Source of the DNA: Candidatus Dadabacteria bacterium
Lineage (GTDB): Bacteria; Desulfobacterota_D; UBA1144; Nemesobacterales; UBA2774
Reading direction: 5' to 3'
Length of the DNA: 7,529 nucleotides
Assembly: GCA_003229065.1 (NCBI GenBank)
Contig: QIHJ01000295.1
Coordinates: forward strand, 1-7,529
Below, piece by piece: positions 1-5,478 of the stretch. The stretch's first letter is position 1, and each line of letters begins with the position of its first letter. The position numbers and the translations under genes were made by a program. The notes under the pieces are model-generated. The model saw only the letters and a program-made list of their open reading frames with translations, was not told where the DNA came from and ran no database searches.

Positions 1-804
1 CTTTGGTCTATAGAAGTCGATAAAGGGCAGATGAGTCAGGTCATAAACAATCTGGTTATCAATGCACGGCAAGCGATGCCCGGAGGCGGGGTAGCGAAGC
101 TGAGCGCGGAAAATATAGTCGCTGATAAAGAATATAAGATTCTAAGAGAGGGAAATTACGTAAAGATAACGGTAACGGATACGGGTAAAGGAATACCTGA
201 GGAGCATTTAAAAAAGATATACGATCCTTACTTTACGACAAAGCCAAAGGGAAGCGGTCTTGGTCTCGCGACGTCTTATTCAATAATCAGAAATCACGGG
301 GGGGTGATTACCGCAGACTCCGAGATGGGTGTGGGAACAACATTCACTATATACATCCCCGCTACGGGGAAACGGATTGAAAAGGATAAAGAAGGGGTAA
401 AGGATGATTTTAAAGGCGGAGAGGGAAATATATTGGTAATGGATGACGAAGTGCTGATTAGAAAAACCATTGGATTGATATTGGAGGATATAGGCTATGA
501 AGTCCGGGCTTCCATAGACGGGGTGGAGGCAGTGAGGTTTTATAAAGAAGCGCTGGAAGACGGGGAGCCTTCTGATGCTGTAATACTTGACTTGACTATA
601 CCGGGAGCAATGGGTGGTAAGGAAACTTTAGAGAATTTGATCAAAATAGACCCGAACGTTAAGGCGATAGTAACAAGCGGGTATGCTAGTGACCCGGTAA
701 TGGCGGATTTCGGGAAGTATGGATTTAAGGGGTCTGTCAAAAAGCCGTACAGTGCCGAGAGTCTAGTTCATGTATTGGACAGTGTGATCAGCTCTGAGAG
801 GTAA
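1..804 (+). CDS. Hybrid sensor histidine kinase, C-terminal part (ATPase domain plus receiver domain); 5' end outside window
   Basis: The reading frame is open from base 1, so the start lies upstream; 267 codons are visible. It begins in the HATPase_c N box (NNLVINARQAM), followed by the G1 box DTGKGIP, the F box YDPYFTTK and the G2 box GSGLGLA, so the ATP-binding half is intact. After a linker of about 20 residues comes a receiver domain. It has an acidic pair in MDDE, a probable phospho-acceptor Asp in ILDLTIP (codon 589-591), the conserved switch residue in TSGYA, and the Lys-Pro of KKPY. The family autophosphorylates on a His that would lie upstream of the window and passes phosphate to a receiver Asp; with a C-terminal receiver, that transfer may be internal. 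The input domain and signal cannot be seen. No partner regulator lies downstream. Its last codons overlap, in another frame, a stranded IPTL-CTERM fragment, so the 3' end may be a rearrangement boundary. Confidence 0.93.
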   Translation, partial: LWSIEVDKGQMSQVINNLVINARQAMPGGGVAKLSAENIVADKEYKILREGNYVKITVTDTGKGIPEEHLKKIYDPYFTTKPKGSGLGLATSYSIIRNHGGVITADSEMGVGTTFTIYIPATGKRIEKDKEGVKDDFKGGEGNILVMDDEVLIRKTIGLILEDIGYEVRASIDGVEAVRFYKEALEDGEPSDAVILDLTIPGAMGGKETLENLIKIDPNVKAIVTSGYASDPVMADFGKYGFKGSVKKPYSAESLVHVLDSVISSER

Positions 805-949
805 AAGCATTTACAGAGTGGGTCTTCCGGACAGTTTTTTTACACCCCGCTCCATCCCCACCCTTTCAGAATGGGGTCTGATCTCTCTTGCGGGAATTTT
901 AGGGATATTCGGATTATTGGCTTTACGCAGAAGGAAGGTGGTTGTTTAA
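788..949 (+). pseudogene. Stranded C-terminal fragment with an IPTL-CTERM sorting signal
   Basis: In the +1 frame relative to the kinase, bases 788-949 are open and end in TAA. Codons 854-949 encode a textbook IPTL-CTERM tail: IPTLSEWG, then a hydrophobic Leu/Ile/Gly-rich helix, then LRRRK and a few Val before the stop. In the family this tripartite tail ends long secreted proteins and is recognised by an exosortase/archaeosortase-like system. Here almost nothing precedes it. The frame closes at a stop at 785-787, upstream DNA is the kinase gene, and the only nearby start (GTG at 818) has no good ribosome binding site and would give 43 residues without a Sec signal. I read it as the leftover 3' end of a surface-protein gene whose body was lost by deletion or recombination. 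A terminator 40 bp on fits a genuine old gene end. Translation as a mini-protein is possible but unlikely. Confidence 0.72.
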
Positions 950-988
950 TGGTGATTAAACGGTAACACTACAATCCAAGAAAACTAT

Positions 989-1015
989 AAAGGGAGCTTC
1001 GGCTCCCTTTTTTTT
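989..1015 (+). terminator. Rho-independent terminator with TTCG loop
   Basis: Stem AAAGGGAGC (989-997), loop TTCG (998-1001) and GCTCCCTTT (1002-1010) pair perfectly and run into eight T residues (1008-1015) on the + strand. It lies 39 bp after the stop of the IPTL-CTERM fragment and would end + strand transcripts from the kinase region. A near-identical copy occurs at 2062. Confidence 0.9.
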
Positions 1016-1030
1016 GCAGGCAGTGCCTGC
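1016..1030. repeat. Perfect 15-bp inverted repeat after the terminator
   Basis: GCAGGCA-G-TGCCTGC is an inverted repeat directly behind the T run of the preceding terminator. A second small hairpin, GCGGAT-GCT-ATCCGC, lies at 1120-1134. Both fall in the 246-bp convergent gap between the kinase side and the SIMPL gene, where I see no coding sequence. A role as a backup transcription stop is only a guess. Confidence 0.5.
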
Positions 1031-1160
1031 TTCCATAAAGGGTTCTGCGTATCTCCTCTGCAATATGGAAGCTCAGAAGTCTCACTTATCCCTCGACGCA
1101 CCTTAGAAACCGTATGCCGGCGGATGCTATCCGCATTCCGACTTAAGCCCGGCTCGACAA

Positions 1161-1190
1161 AAGAGAGGCAGTACAAAGAGCGCCTCTTTA
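1161..1190 (-). terminator. Probable terminator of the SIMPL-domain gene
   Basis: On the - strand, 8 bp after the SIMPL stop, AGAGGC (1187-1182) pairs with GCCTCT (1169-1164) across a 12-nt loop, followed by a C and a short T run. An alternative hairpin, AAAGAG-CGC-CTCTTT (1175-1189), uses part of the same sequence, so the two folds exclude each other. The short T run keeps confidence moderate. Confidence 0.45.
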
Positions 1191-1195
1191 AACAA

Positions 1196-1960
1196 TCAAC
1201 GAATTGAATACTCCATCGTGACTACGGCTTTGACACTCTTCTTAATCGTAGTTGTATCATACATTCCATAATCAGAAACCTGTGTCGAGTATACAGGGGT
1301 TATCTGAAAAACTCCCTGACTCGCGTATTTCAGGGCTCCCACCATGCTACCGCTATTTTCGGCGAGCTGCTTGGCCCTCATACCGGCATTTTTTGTTGCC
1401 TCACCGAGAAGCTCTATTTTCATATTATCAAGCTTCGTATAAAAGTACTGAGGGGGAAAAGAATCAAATTCTATACCTTGCTTAATGAGAACGGTAACTT
1501 GGTTGGCGATGTCGGCGATTTGTTCTATATTCGGGGAGGTGATTTTTACTGTTTGAATTAAGGTATACCCTTCCACTATATTTGTCATCGCGCCTTTTTC
1601 AGTCCTCTTATACTGAATCGTTGTTATAACCGAAGGTATAGAGACATCCTCATCCCGAACTCCTTGCTGCTGGAGATATGAAAGCACTTTTTTGAGGTCC
1701 GTCTGCAGATTATCGTATGCCGTAACAAGCTCGGGGGACCGGGTGGTTATCTGTCCGCTCCATACCGCGATATCCGAGGTGATGGTGCGCTCGGCATATC
1801 CTTTGACCTGAATCCTCTGGTTTTGGAACTTTACGCGCTCTACGGTTCTTGCGATAACAAGGGTCGCTATGATAATTCCTACCGAAAGCAGCGCTCCCAA
1901 AAGAAATAACCCAAGCCAAGGGTATTTATCAATCTGAGTGTGATTATTTTTATTATCCAT
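1196..1960 (-). CDS. SIMPL domain (DUF541) membrane-anchored periplasmic protein
   Basis: The 254-residue product has a charged N-terminus, one membrane segment (about residues 14-36), then a SIMPL/DUF541 domain (about 48-254). Family marks are IQVKGYAERTITSD near the domain start, the following W67, the VEGYTL segment, the helical stretch with the paired Ala/Lys of GEATKNAGMRAKQLAE, and the final KSVKAVVTMEYS strand. The uncleaved N-terminal helix would place the domain in the periplasm. SIMPL proteins include E. coli YggE, linked to oxidative-stress tolerance, and oligomeric shell-forming members; the biochemical role is poorly defined. The ATG at 1958-1960 is preceded by AAGGGAAG on the - strand (1971-1978) with a 10-nt gap. 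The gene stands alone with a probable terminator just behind it. I could not find a convincing promoter in 1961-2060. Confidence 0.9.
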   Translation of the reverse strand: MDNKNNHTQIDKYPWLGLFLLGALLSVGIIIATLVIARTVERVKFQNQRIQVKGYAERTITSDIAVWSGQITTRSPELVTAYDNLQTDLKKVLSYLQQQGVRDEDVSIPSVITTIQYKRTEKGAMTNIVEGYTLIQTVKITSPNIEQIADIANQVTVLIKQGIEFDSFPPQYFYTKLDNMKIELLGEATKNAGMRAKQLAENSGSMVGALKYASQGVFQITPVYSTQVSDYGMYDTTTIKKSVKAVVTMEYSIR

Positions 1961-2061
1961 TCTGTACGCACTTCCCTTGTATGGAAATAAAGTATGCCAA
2001 AAGGATATACTGCTCTCAGTTAAGAATCTAGTGGAATTAAGCTAGTTAACGCTTGCCGTTT

Positions 2062-2086
2062 AAAGGGAGCTTCGGCTCCTTTTTTT
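2062..2086 (+). terminator. Orphan terminator, near-copy of the one at 989
   Basis: AAAGGGAGC (2062-2070), loop TTCG, then GCTCCTTTTTT. The stem closes with one G-T wobble and a run of seven T residues (2080-2086) on the + strand. No + strand gene ends nearby: the DNA to the left is the start and upstream region of the divergent SIMPL gene. In the - direction the T run is only three bases, so it is not a good terminator for that strand. It could stop readthrough or antisense RNA over the SIMPL gene, or be the remains of a lost gene. Confidence 0.75.
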
Positions 2087-2200
2087 ATTCTGATTGGGGG
2101 CGCATCGGGAGTCGTACAAGGCGGGTATTGCAGAGCATTAGCGTACAATATATCAACTAAACAATGAATATACATGCATAACAGGTGGTTACGACTACAC

Positions 2201-2226
2201 ATAGTCTACGCATATGCGTAGATTAT
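2201..2226. promoter_or_regulatory. 26-bp near-perfect palindrome, candidate operator
   Basis: The core TCTACGCATATGCGTAGA (2205-2222) is a perfect 18-bp palindrome. With one mismatched pair the symmetry extends to 2201-2226 (12 of 13 pairs). It ends 3 bp before the -35 box of the promoter at 2230, a place where a dimeric regulator could act on that promoter. Symmetric DNA of this length argues for a protein-binding site rather than an RNA hairpin, because it lies upstream of the expected transcription start. I do not recognise the regulator family from the site. The stretch from 2087 to 2200 shows nothing else I can support. Confidence 0.7.
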
Positions 2227-2229
2227 TTC

Positions 2230-2258
2230 TTGACATTTTTTCTTGCAGTGGTTATATT
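2230..2258 (+). promoter_or_regulatory. Consensus sigma-70 promoter
   Basis: TTGACA (2230-2235), a 17-bp spacer, then TATATT (2253-2258): a full -35 match, optimal spacing and a 5/6 match at -10. Transcription should start near 2265, almost at the ribosome binding site of the small reading frame at 2276, and could continue into the zinc-ribbon gene at 2525, since I see no terminator between. The palindrome just upstream suggests control by a dimeric factor. Confidence 0.8.
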
Positions 2259-2275
2259 AAACAACAGGATCGAGG

Positions 2276-2392
2276 ATGCTATTTATTGGCTTCCAGAAAA
2301 CAAACATTTCGCGTAATAGATTTCGTCAGGCCGGTAGAGGAGTTAACGAGGCTCGTGTAGACAGATTTATAAGACGCTGGTTTTTCTTGTAA
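2276..2392 (+). CDS. Possible 38-residue arginine-rich small protein or leader peptide
   Basis: ATG at 2276-2278 is preceded by AGGA (2266-2269) with a 6-nt gap and lies about 10 nt after the predicted start of transcription. The frame runs 38 codons to TAA (2390-2392). The product has a hydrophobic start (MLFIGF), eight Arg and one Lys against one Asp and one Glu, and an aromatic end (RRWFFL). It matches nothing I know. It could be a genuine small protein, a leader peptide whose translation affects the downstream gene, or chance. The case rests on position (promoter, ribosome binding site and ATG in correct order) rather than family evidence. The next gene on the strand is the zinc-ribbon protein, 132 bp downstream. 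Confidence 0.35.
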   Translation: MLFIGFQKTNISRNRFRQAGRGVNEARVDRFIRRWFFL

Positions 2393-2524
2393 TCATTAGC
2401 TCAGTTAAAAAAGGAGGTCTAAATTAACAGTCGTTCCGCTTTACGGACGGCGTATTTTCGATAATTAAGCTTCAGAAAACAAAGACTTATAAGTTCATAT
2501 AGTTAAATAAATCCAAGGAGGATA
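2393..2524 (+). other. Leader region with an orphan Shine-Dalgarno sequence and a short direct repeat
   Basis: AAGGAGGT (2411-2418) is a full match to the anti-Shine-Dalgarno tail of 16S rRNA, but no ATG, GTG or TTG follows within usable distance. The nearest odd choice is ATT at 2423, opening 13 codons to TAA at 2464. A bulged hairpin (CGTTCCG / CGGACG, about 2432-2449) and the 10-bp palindrome ACTTATAAGT (2485-2494) follow. GCTTCAGAAAACAAA (2469-2483) repeats, with one base less, 2289-2304 inside the small reading frame upstream. The real ribosome binding site of the next gene, AAGGAGG (2515-2521), repeats the orphan motif. Confidence 0.5.
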
Positions 2525-2923
2525 ATGGACGATATGAATAATAAGAGCGGCGTTTTAGAAATAAAGAAGAAAGGTGAAGCTCATGGTATCGAAGAAATAA
2601 GGGAAGCCTTCAATCCATTTTCTCTACATTCGGGTCCCCGGATGCTCATTTATATGTATATAGACGAGGAGTACCACGATAGAAAGCGCAACGAGTATGT
2701 CTTGAGCCGTATATTAGAGCATAGCGGGACGTTTCAGTCATTGTACGAAAAGTATCACCAGAGCGAGCAGGCACAGAGCGACATAAAGCCTCTCGAGGCT
2801 TTCCGCTGCTGGGTGTGCAGTCATTCAGGTGGCAGTATGATTATGATCTCTATAAACCAGTTCATATGCCCTGACTGCCATGGGAGCTTGACGAAGCTCT
2901 TTCCTGCAGCGCATAAAGTCTAG
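2525..2923 (+). CDS. Unrecognised 132-residue protein with C-terminal zinc ribbon
   Basis: I do not recognise the family. The N-terminal two thirds are charged and mostly helical in character (KKKGEAHGIEEIREAF; then a block around YHDRKRNEYVLSRILEH). The C-terminus carries two CxxC knuckles, CWVC (C95, C98) and CPDC (C115, C118), 16 residues apart with alternating hydrophobic residues between. That pattern is a zinc ribbon, used for binding DNA, RNA or protein. There is no signal peptide, so it should be cytoplasmic. AAGGAGG ends 3 bp before the chosen ATG; a second in-frame ATG at 2534 would have a 12-bp gap, so the true start could be three codons later. It is probably transcribed from the promoter at 2230 and may belong with the small peptide there. 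A regulator that acts on the palindrome is one possibility, without direct evidence. Confidence 0.8.
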   Translation: MDDMNNKSGVLEIKKKGEAHGIEEIREAFNPFSLHSGPRMLIYMYIDEEYHDRKRNEYVLSRILEHSGTFQSLYEKYHQSEQAQSDIKPLEAFRCWVCSHSGGSMIMISINQFICPDCHGSLTKLFPAAHKV

Positions 2924-2990
2924 CATCCGTCCCGTGTCTACATAGGGCCGCGTTATAGGACTAATGATATAAAGGTGTATTATAAATCCC

Positions 2991-3018
2991 TTGCAACACT
3001 CTCAAATTATAGTAAATT
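2991..3018 (+). promoter_or_regulatory. Possible tRNA-Pro promoter
   Basis: TTGCAA (2991-2996) and TAAATT (3013-3018), 16 bp apart, stand at suitable distance before the tRNA at 3028. A better -10 hexamer, TATAGT (3008-3013), overlaps but would sit only 11 bp from this -35, so the assignment is tentative. Confidence 0.3.
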
Positions 3019-3027
3019 AACTCTACT

Positions 3028-3105
3028 CGGGGTGTAGCTCAGATTGGCTAGAGCGTTGCGTTCGGGACGCAGAGGCCGCCGGTTCAAGTCCGGCCACCCC
3101 GACCA
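3028..3105 (+). tRNA. tRNA-Pro (anticodon CGG) with encoded CCA
   Basis: The acceptor stem CGGGGTG (3028-3034) pairs fully with CACCCCG (3095-3101), followed by A73 and an encoded CCA (3103-3105). The D arm (GTAGCTCAG...) is present. The anticodon stem TTGCG/CGCAG closes a seven-base loop TTCGGGA, giving anticodon CGG, which reads Pro codon CCG. The T arm CCGG-TTCAAGT-CCGG is standard. The C1-G72 acceptor pair is a hallmark of bacterial tRNA-Pro. It is on the opposite strand to, and convergent with, the binding-protein gene that follows. Confidence 0.96.
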
Positions 3106-3122
3106 TTCTTTCGTATGACTCA

Positions 3123-3143
3123 AGGTGCTTAGCGGCGCCTAAG
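3123..3143. terminator. Weak hairpin between the convergent tRNA-Pro and binding-protein genes
   Basis: AGGTGC (3123-3128) can pair with GCGCCT (3135-3140) with one wobble, or CTTAG (3128-3132) with CTAAG (3139-3143); the two folds overlap. It sits between two converging transcripts, where a two-way stop is expected, but neither side has a real T run. I treat it as a possible transcript-end structure only. Confidence 0.3.
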
Positions 3144-3182
3144 TTGATACCGGATCGAAATTTCTGATCGTAGAACGTTAAC

Positions 3183-4181
3183 TTAATCAGCTATCTTTTT
3201 CCTTTCCTCTTTTAGAATGCTGGCGGGCAGGGTAGTAAGACCGGCTTTGAGTACTGCTTCCTGGCCGTCTTTGCTCAAGATGTATTTTAGGAACTCTTTT
3301 GTTAATGTCTTCATGCTTTTTGATGGATTCTCCCTAGGATATAAATAAAGATTTCTTGTAAAGGGATATTGTTTTGATAAAGCAAATTCAGACTTGGGAG
3401 GGTAGCAGTTATGCCTTGATTTACCTATATTAACTGCTTTCACTCCGGATGTTAGCAATCCTACACCACTGTATCCTATCGAAGAAGCATCTCGTGAAAC
3501 AAAATCGACAATGTCTCTTGAGCTTGCCAGCTTTGTGATACTATTTTTGTAATCCCCGTTACACAGAGCGATCTTTCTAAAAACATCATACGTGCCGGAT
3601 GCAGGTGTTTTTCCATATACTTTAATAGGAGTATTTTTCCATTCACCGACTTGGTTTAAATCTCCCCACGTTGTGATATCAGTCGACCTCTGACATAAGT
3701 AAGTATTTGAATATACACCGTCTAATTCATCAATAGTCATGCAATTTATGGGATTCTCTATATTAACCAGTACGGCAATCATATCGATTGCTACCTTTAT
3801 ATCTACCGGTTCGTAACCATAAATATTCTTGAAATCTTGTCTATCCTTACTTGACATGAGCTCCGACATCGTTCCTATATCAATTTTTCCTTCTTCTAAA
3901 TCTTGCGGGGCCTTGCGGGAGCCAAAGCTTTCCACTATACAATTGGTATTATGATATATATCTGAAAAACCTTTACACCAAAGAGACACAAGATTGCCCA
4001 TAGTTGTTGAACCTGCTATCTTAATTGTGCCGTATACGTTATTTACTTTCTTATACTTTATGCCTTGAATAGCGCTATTATCTGATTTACAGCCGCCGGC
4101 TGCTATAGATATTACCAAGATGCCTAACAACAATAGAACATGTGTCCTGAATACAGTAATGTCATTCTTTGCCATAGTCAT
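3183..4181 (-). CDS. PstS-like phosphate-type periplasmic binding lipoprotein
   Basis: The 332-residue product has a signal peptide ending in AAGGC (C31), a near-lipobox (Ala rather than Leu at -3), so it is probably a lipoprotein. The rest is a class II periplasmic binding protein of the PstS-like family. AGSTT (56-60) matches the first ligand loop, KIDIGT (99-104) carries the Asp that contacts phosphate in PstS, and PASGT (193-197) matches the SGT loop. By eye alignment, the Arg four residues before the SGT Ser in E. coli PstS (R135) is Lys here (K191). It may therefore bind phosphate differently or bind another anion or small molecule. No pstC, pstA, pstB or phoU lies in the window; instead the gene follows a ligand-gated channel by 43 bp on the same strand, suggesting one transcript and a sensing role rather than uptake. 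The two N-terminal ATGs (residues 1 and 3) are both possible; only a weak GGAA precedes them. Confidence 0.88.
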   Translation of the reverse strand: MTMAKNDITVFRTHVLLLLGILVISIAAGGCKSDNSAIQGIKYKKVNNVYGTIKIAGSTTMGNLVSLWCKGFSDIYHNTNCIVESFGSRKAPQDLEEGKIDIGTMSELMSSKDRQDFKNIYGYEPVDIKVAIDMIAVLVNIENPINCMTIDELDGVYSNTYLCQRSTDITTWGDLNQVGEWKNTPIKVYGKTPASGTYDVFRKIALCNGDYKNSITKLASSRDIVDFVSRDASSIGYSGVGLLTSGVKAVNIGKSRHNCYPPKSEFALSKQYPFTRNLYLYPRENPSKSMKTLTKEFLKYILSKDGQEAVLKAGLTTLPASILKEERKKIAD

Positions 4182-4224
4182 TGAATCATTTCCACATATC
4201 TCAAATATTCGGTCTTTAAATTCA

Positions 4225-5298
4225 TTAGATTAAATATACTATCTCGAGCTCCTTGTTTATAAATATGTAATAAATCAGAAGCCATACCGAGACCATAAAA
4301 GCCGGAAATAATAACCTGCAAATTCTGTTACCCAGAAGCCATACCCCCTTGTTTCCCCGATCTTTAAAATAATCTAGAATAATGATTGTTATAATTACGA
4401 TTCCGCTCATTAAATATCCGGCTGTTATTATTATATTCAGCATTGTTTCATACGGTACGCTCGGAAGGTACTTTAATACCAGAAAATTGAATGCAACAGA
4501 TGTGAGTGCAAAGGCCGCTACAACGCTTACCCGTCTGTCTATTGATGTCCCTTGTATCCAGAACACACAGGTTGTCATCAGTATAAAGAAACAGAACGGT
4601 AAAATAATCTGCAATATGTAGAATTGCGTTCTTCTTTCCAGTTTTATCTCGTAAAGTACATATGATCGGTCTTGACTCTCAAATCCGAAAGCTCTTTTAA
4701 ATCCGGCAAATACGCTTGCAGGATAAGCAAGCCAATCATCACTCCTGAATAACTTGCTGATACCTGTATATTGTTCAGAAGGTAGAAATACCAACTGATC
4801 AGAATTATAAATGAATGATTGAATTTCCACTCTCAACTCCTGATCGTCGAAAGGAAATCTTGTGTAATCAAACTCAGTAAGAATATCTGCGGAGAATATG
4901 TACCTGTATTTAATAGAGCCGTCAGGGAATATGGTGAGATTATTTTTCTGAATACTTGGCTTACTTGCCTGATTAACAATCTCAGGGTCGGGATACCACA
5001 TTGTAGCCAGAATCTTATCGGCTTCCGCACCGGAATAAATCTTGGGAGTACCGTCCTGGCTTTCAAATGACAGCCTGTCATCCTTCCATAGCGTTGTAAT
5101 TTCAAAGAGACCGCTTAAGATTTGATTCGGTTGATCGATCTTTACTATATGTATCAGGTATAACCCCATCTTCACTTCAAAAGGCTGTTCTTTTGCGGAA
5201 GGCGGAGGTATTACATCAGGCAAATTCTGCGCAGCGGAATAAGTCCCCATAGAATAAAGTAATAGAATAAAGAGAGTAATAATATGAGAATGTCGCAT
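4225..5298 (-). CDS. Prokaryotic pentameric ligand-gated ion channel (Cys-loop/Pro-loop superfamily, GLIC/ELIC type)
   Basis: The 357-residue precursor has a signal peptide (about 1-23), an extracellular ligand-binding beta-domain (about 37-222) and four membrane helices: M1 about 225-248 with P234, M2 254-275, M3 about 283-311, M4 about 328-347. Family marks are TLWKDDRL (69-76), WYPDPE (101-106) and the Pro loop RFPFDDQEL (147-155), which lacks the flanking Cys pair, as in other prokaryotic members. The M2-M3 segment AFNFLVLKYLPSVPYETM is strongly GLIC-like. Such channels form homopentamers in the inner membrane with the ligand domain in the periplasm. Aligning M2 to GLIC puts D254 at -2', R256 at 0', S258 at 2', A262 at 6' and L265 at 9'. 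The acidic ring at the inner mouth suggests cation selectivity. Length is normal and no extra N-terminal domain is present. No good Shine-Dalgarno precedes the ATG. It probably shares a transcript with the binding protein downstream. Confidence 0.95.
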   Translation of the reverse strand: MRHSHIITLFILLLYSMGTYSAAQNLPDVIPPPSAKEQPFEVKMGLYLIHIVKIDQPNQILSGLFEITTLWKDDRLSFESQDGTPKIYSGAEADKILATMWYPDPEIVNQASKPSIQKNNLTIFPDGSIKYRYIFSADILTEFDYTRFPFDDQELRVEIQSFIYNSDQLVFLPSEQYTGISKLFRSDDWLAYPASVFAGFKRAFGFESQDRSYVLYEIKLERRTQFYILQIILPFCFFILMTTCVFWIQGTSIDRRVSVVAAFALTSVAFNFLVLKYLPSVPYETMLNIIITAGYLMSGIVIITIIILDYFKDRGNKGVWLLGNRICRLLFPAFMVSVWLLIYYIFINKELEIVYLI

Positions 5299-5478
5299 GG
5301 CTGAATTTTAAATATTGTAAACAACTCTATACTATCAATATCTAATTTCAACCATATGTACTATCCACATAAAACTTGAAGGAAATTCTTACTGAGCGCG
5401 ATACACCTGTACCTAAATCATGTGTAGATTGAAGGTTTGAAATATTGTATGCCTGTTCTCGTTACGGGAATCGAATTC

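Noticed and set aside
780..949. Kinase fused to the IPTL-CTERM tail by a +1 frameshift
   Set aside because: The receiver domain is complete and cytoplasmic and would gain nothing from a secretion-dependent sorting tail; I see no slippery sequence near the kinase stop.
985..1176. Minus-strand 63-codon reading frame
   Set aside because: It runs through the terminator stem and small hairpins and has no ribosome binding site or recognisable protein character.
2020..2202. Minus-strand 60-codon reading frame
   Set aside because: It crosses the orphan terminator, has no ribosome binding site and gives no protein-like sequence.
4382..5105. Several reading frames overlapping the channel gene in other frames
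   Set aside because: They are shadows of the channel coding sequence, which has unmistakable family motifs along its full length.
5299..5400. Promoter for the channel gene
   Set aside because: TTGAAA and TTGATA hexamers occur on the - strand, but none has a good -10 at 16-18 bp, so I could not choose one.
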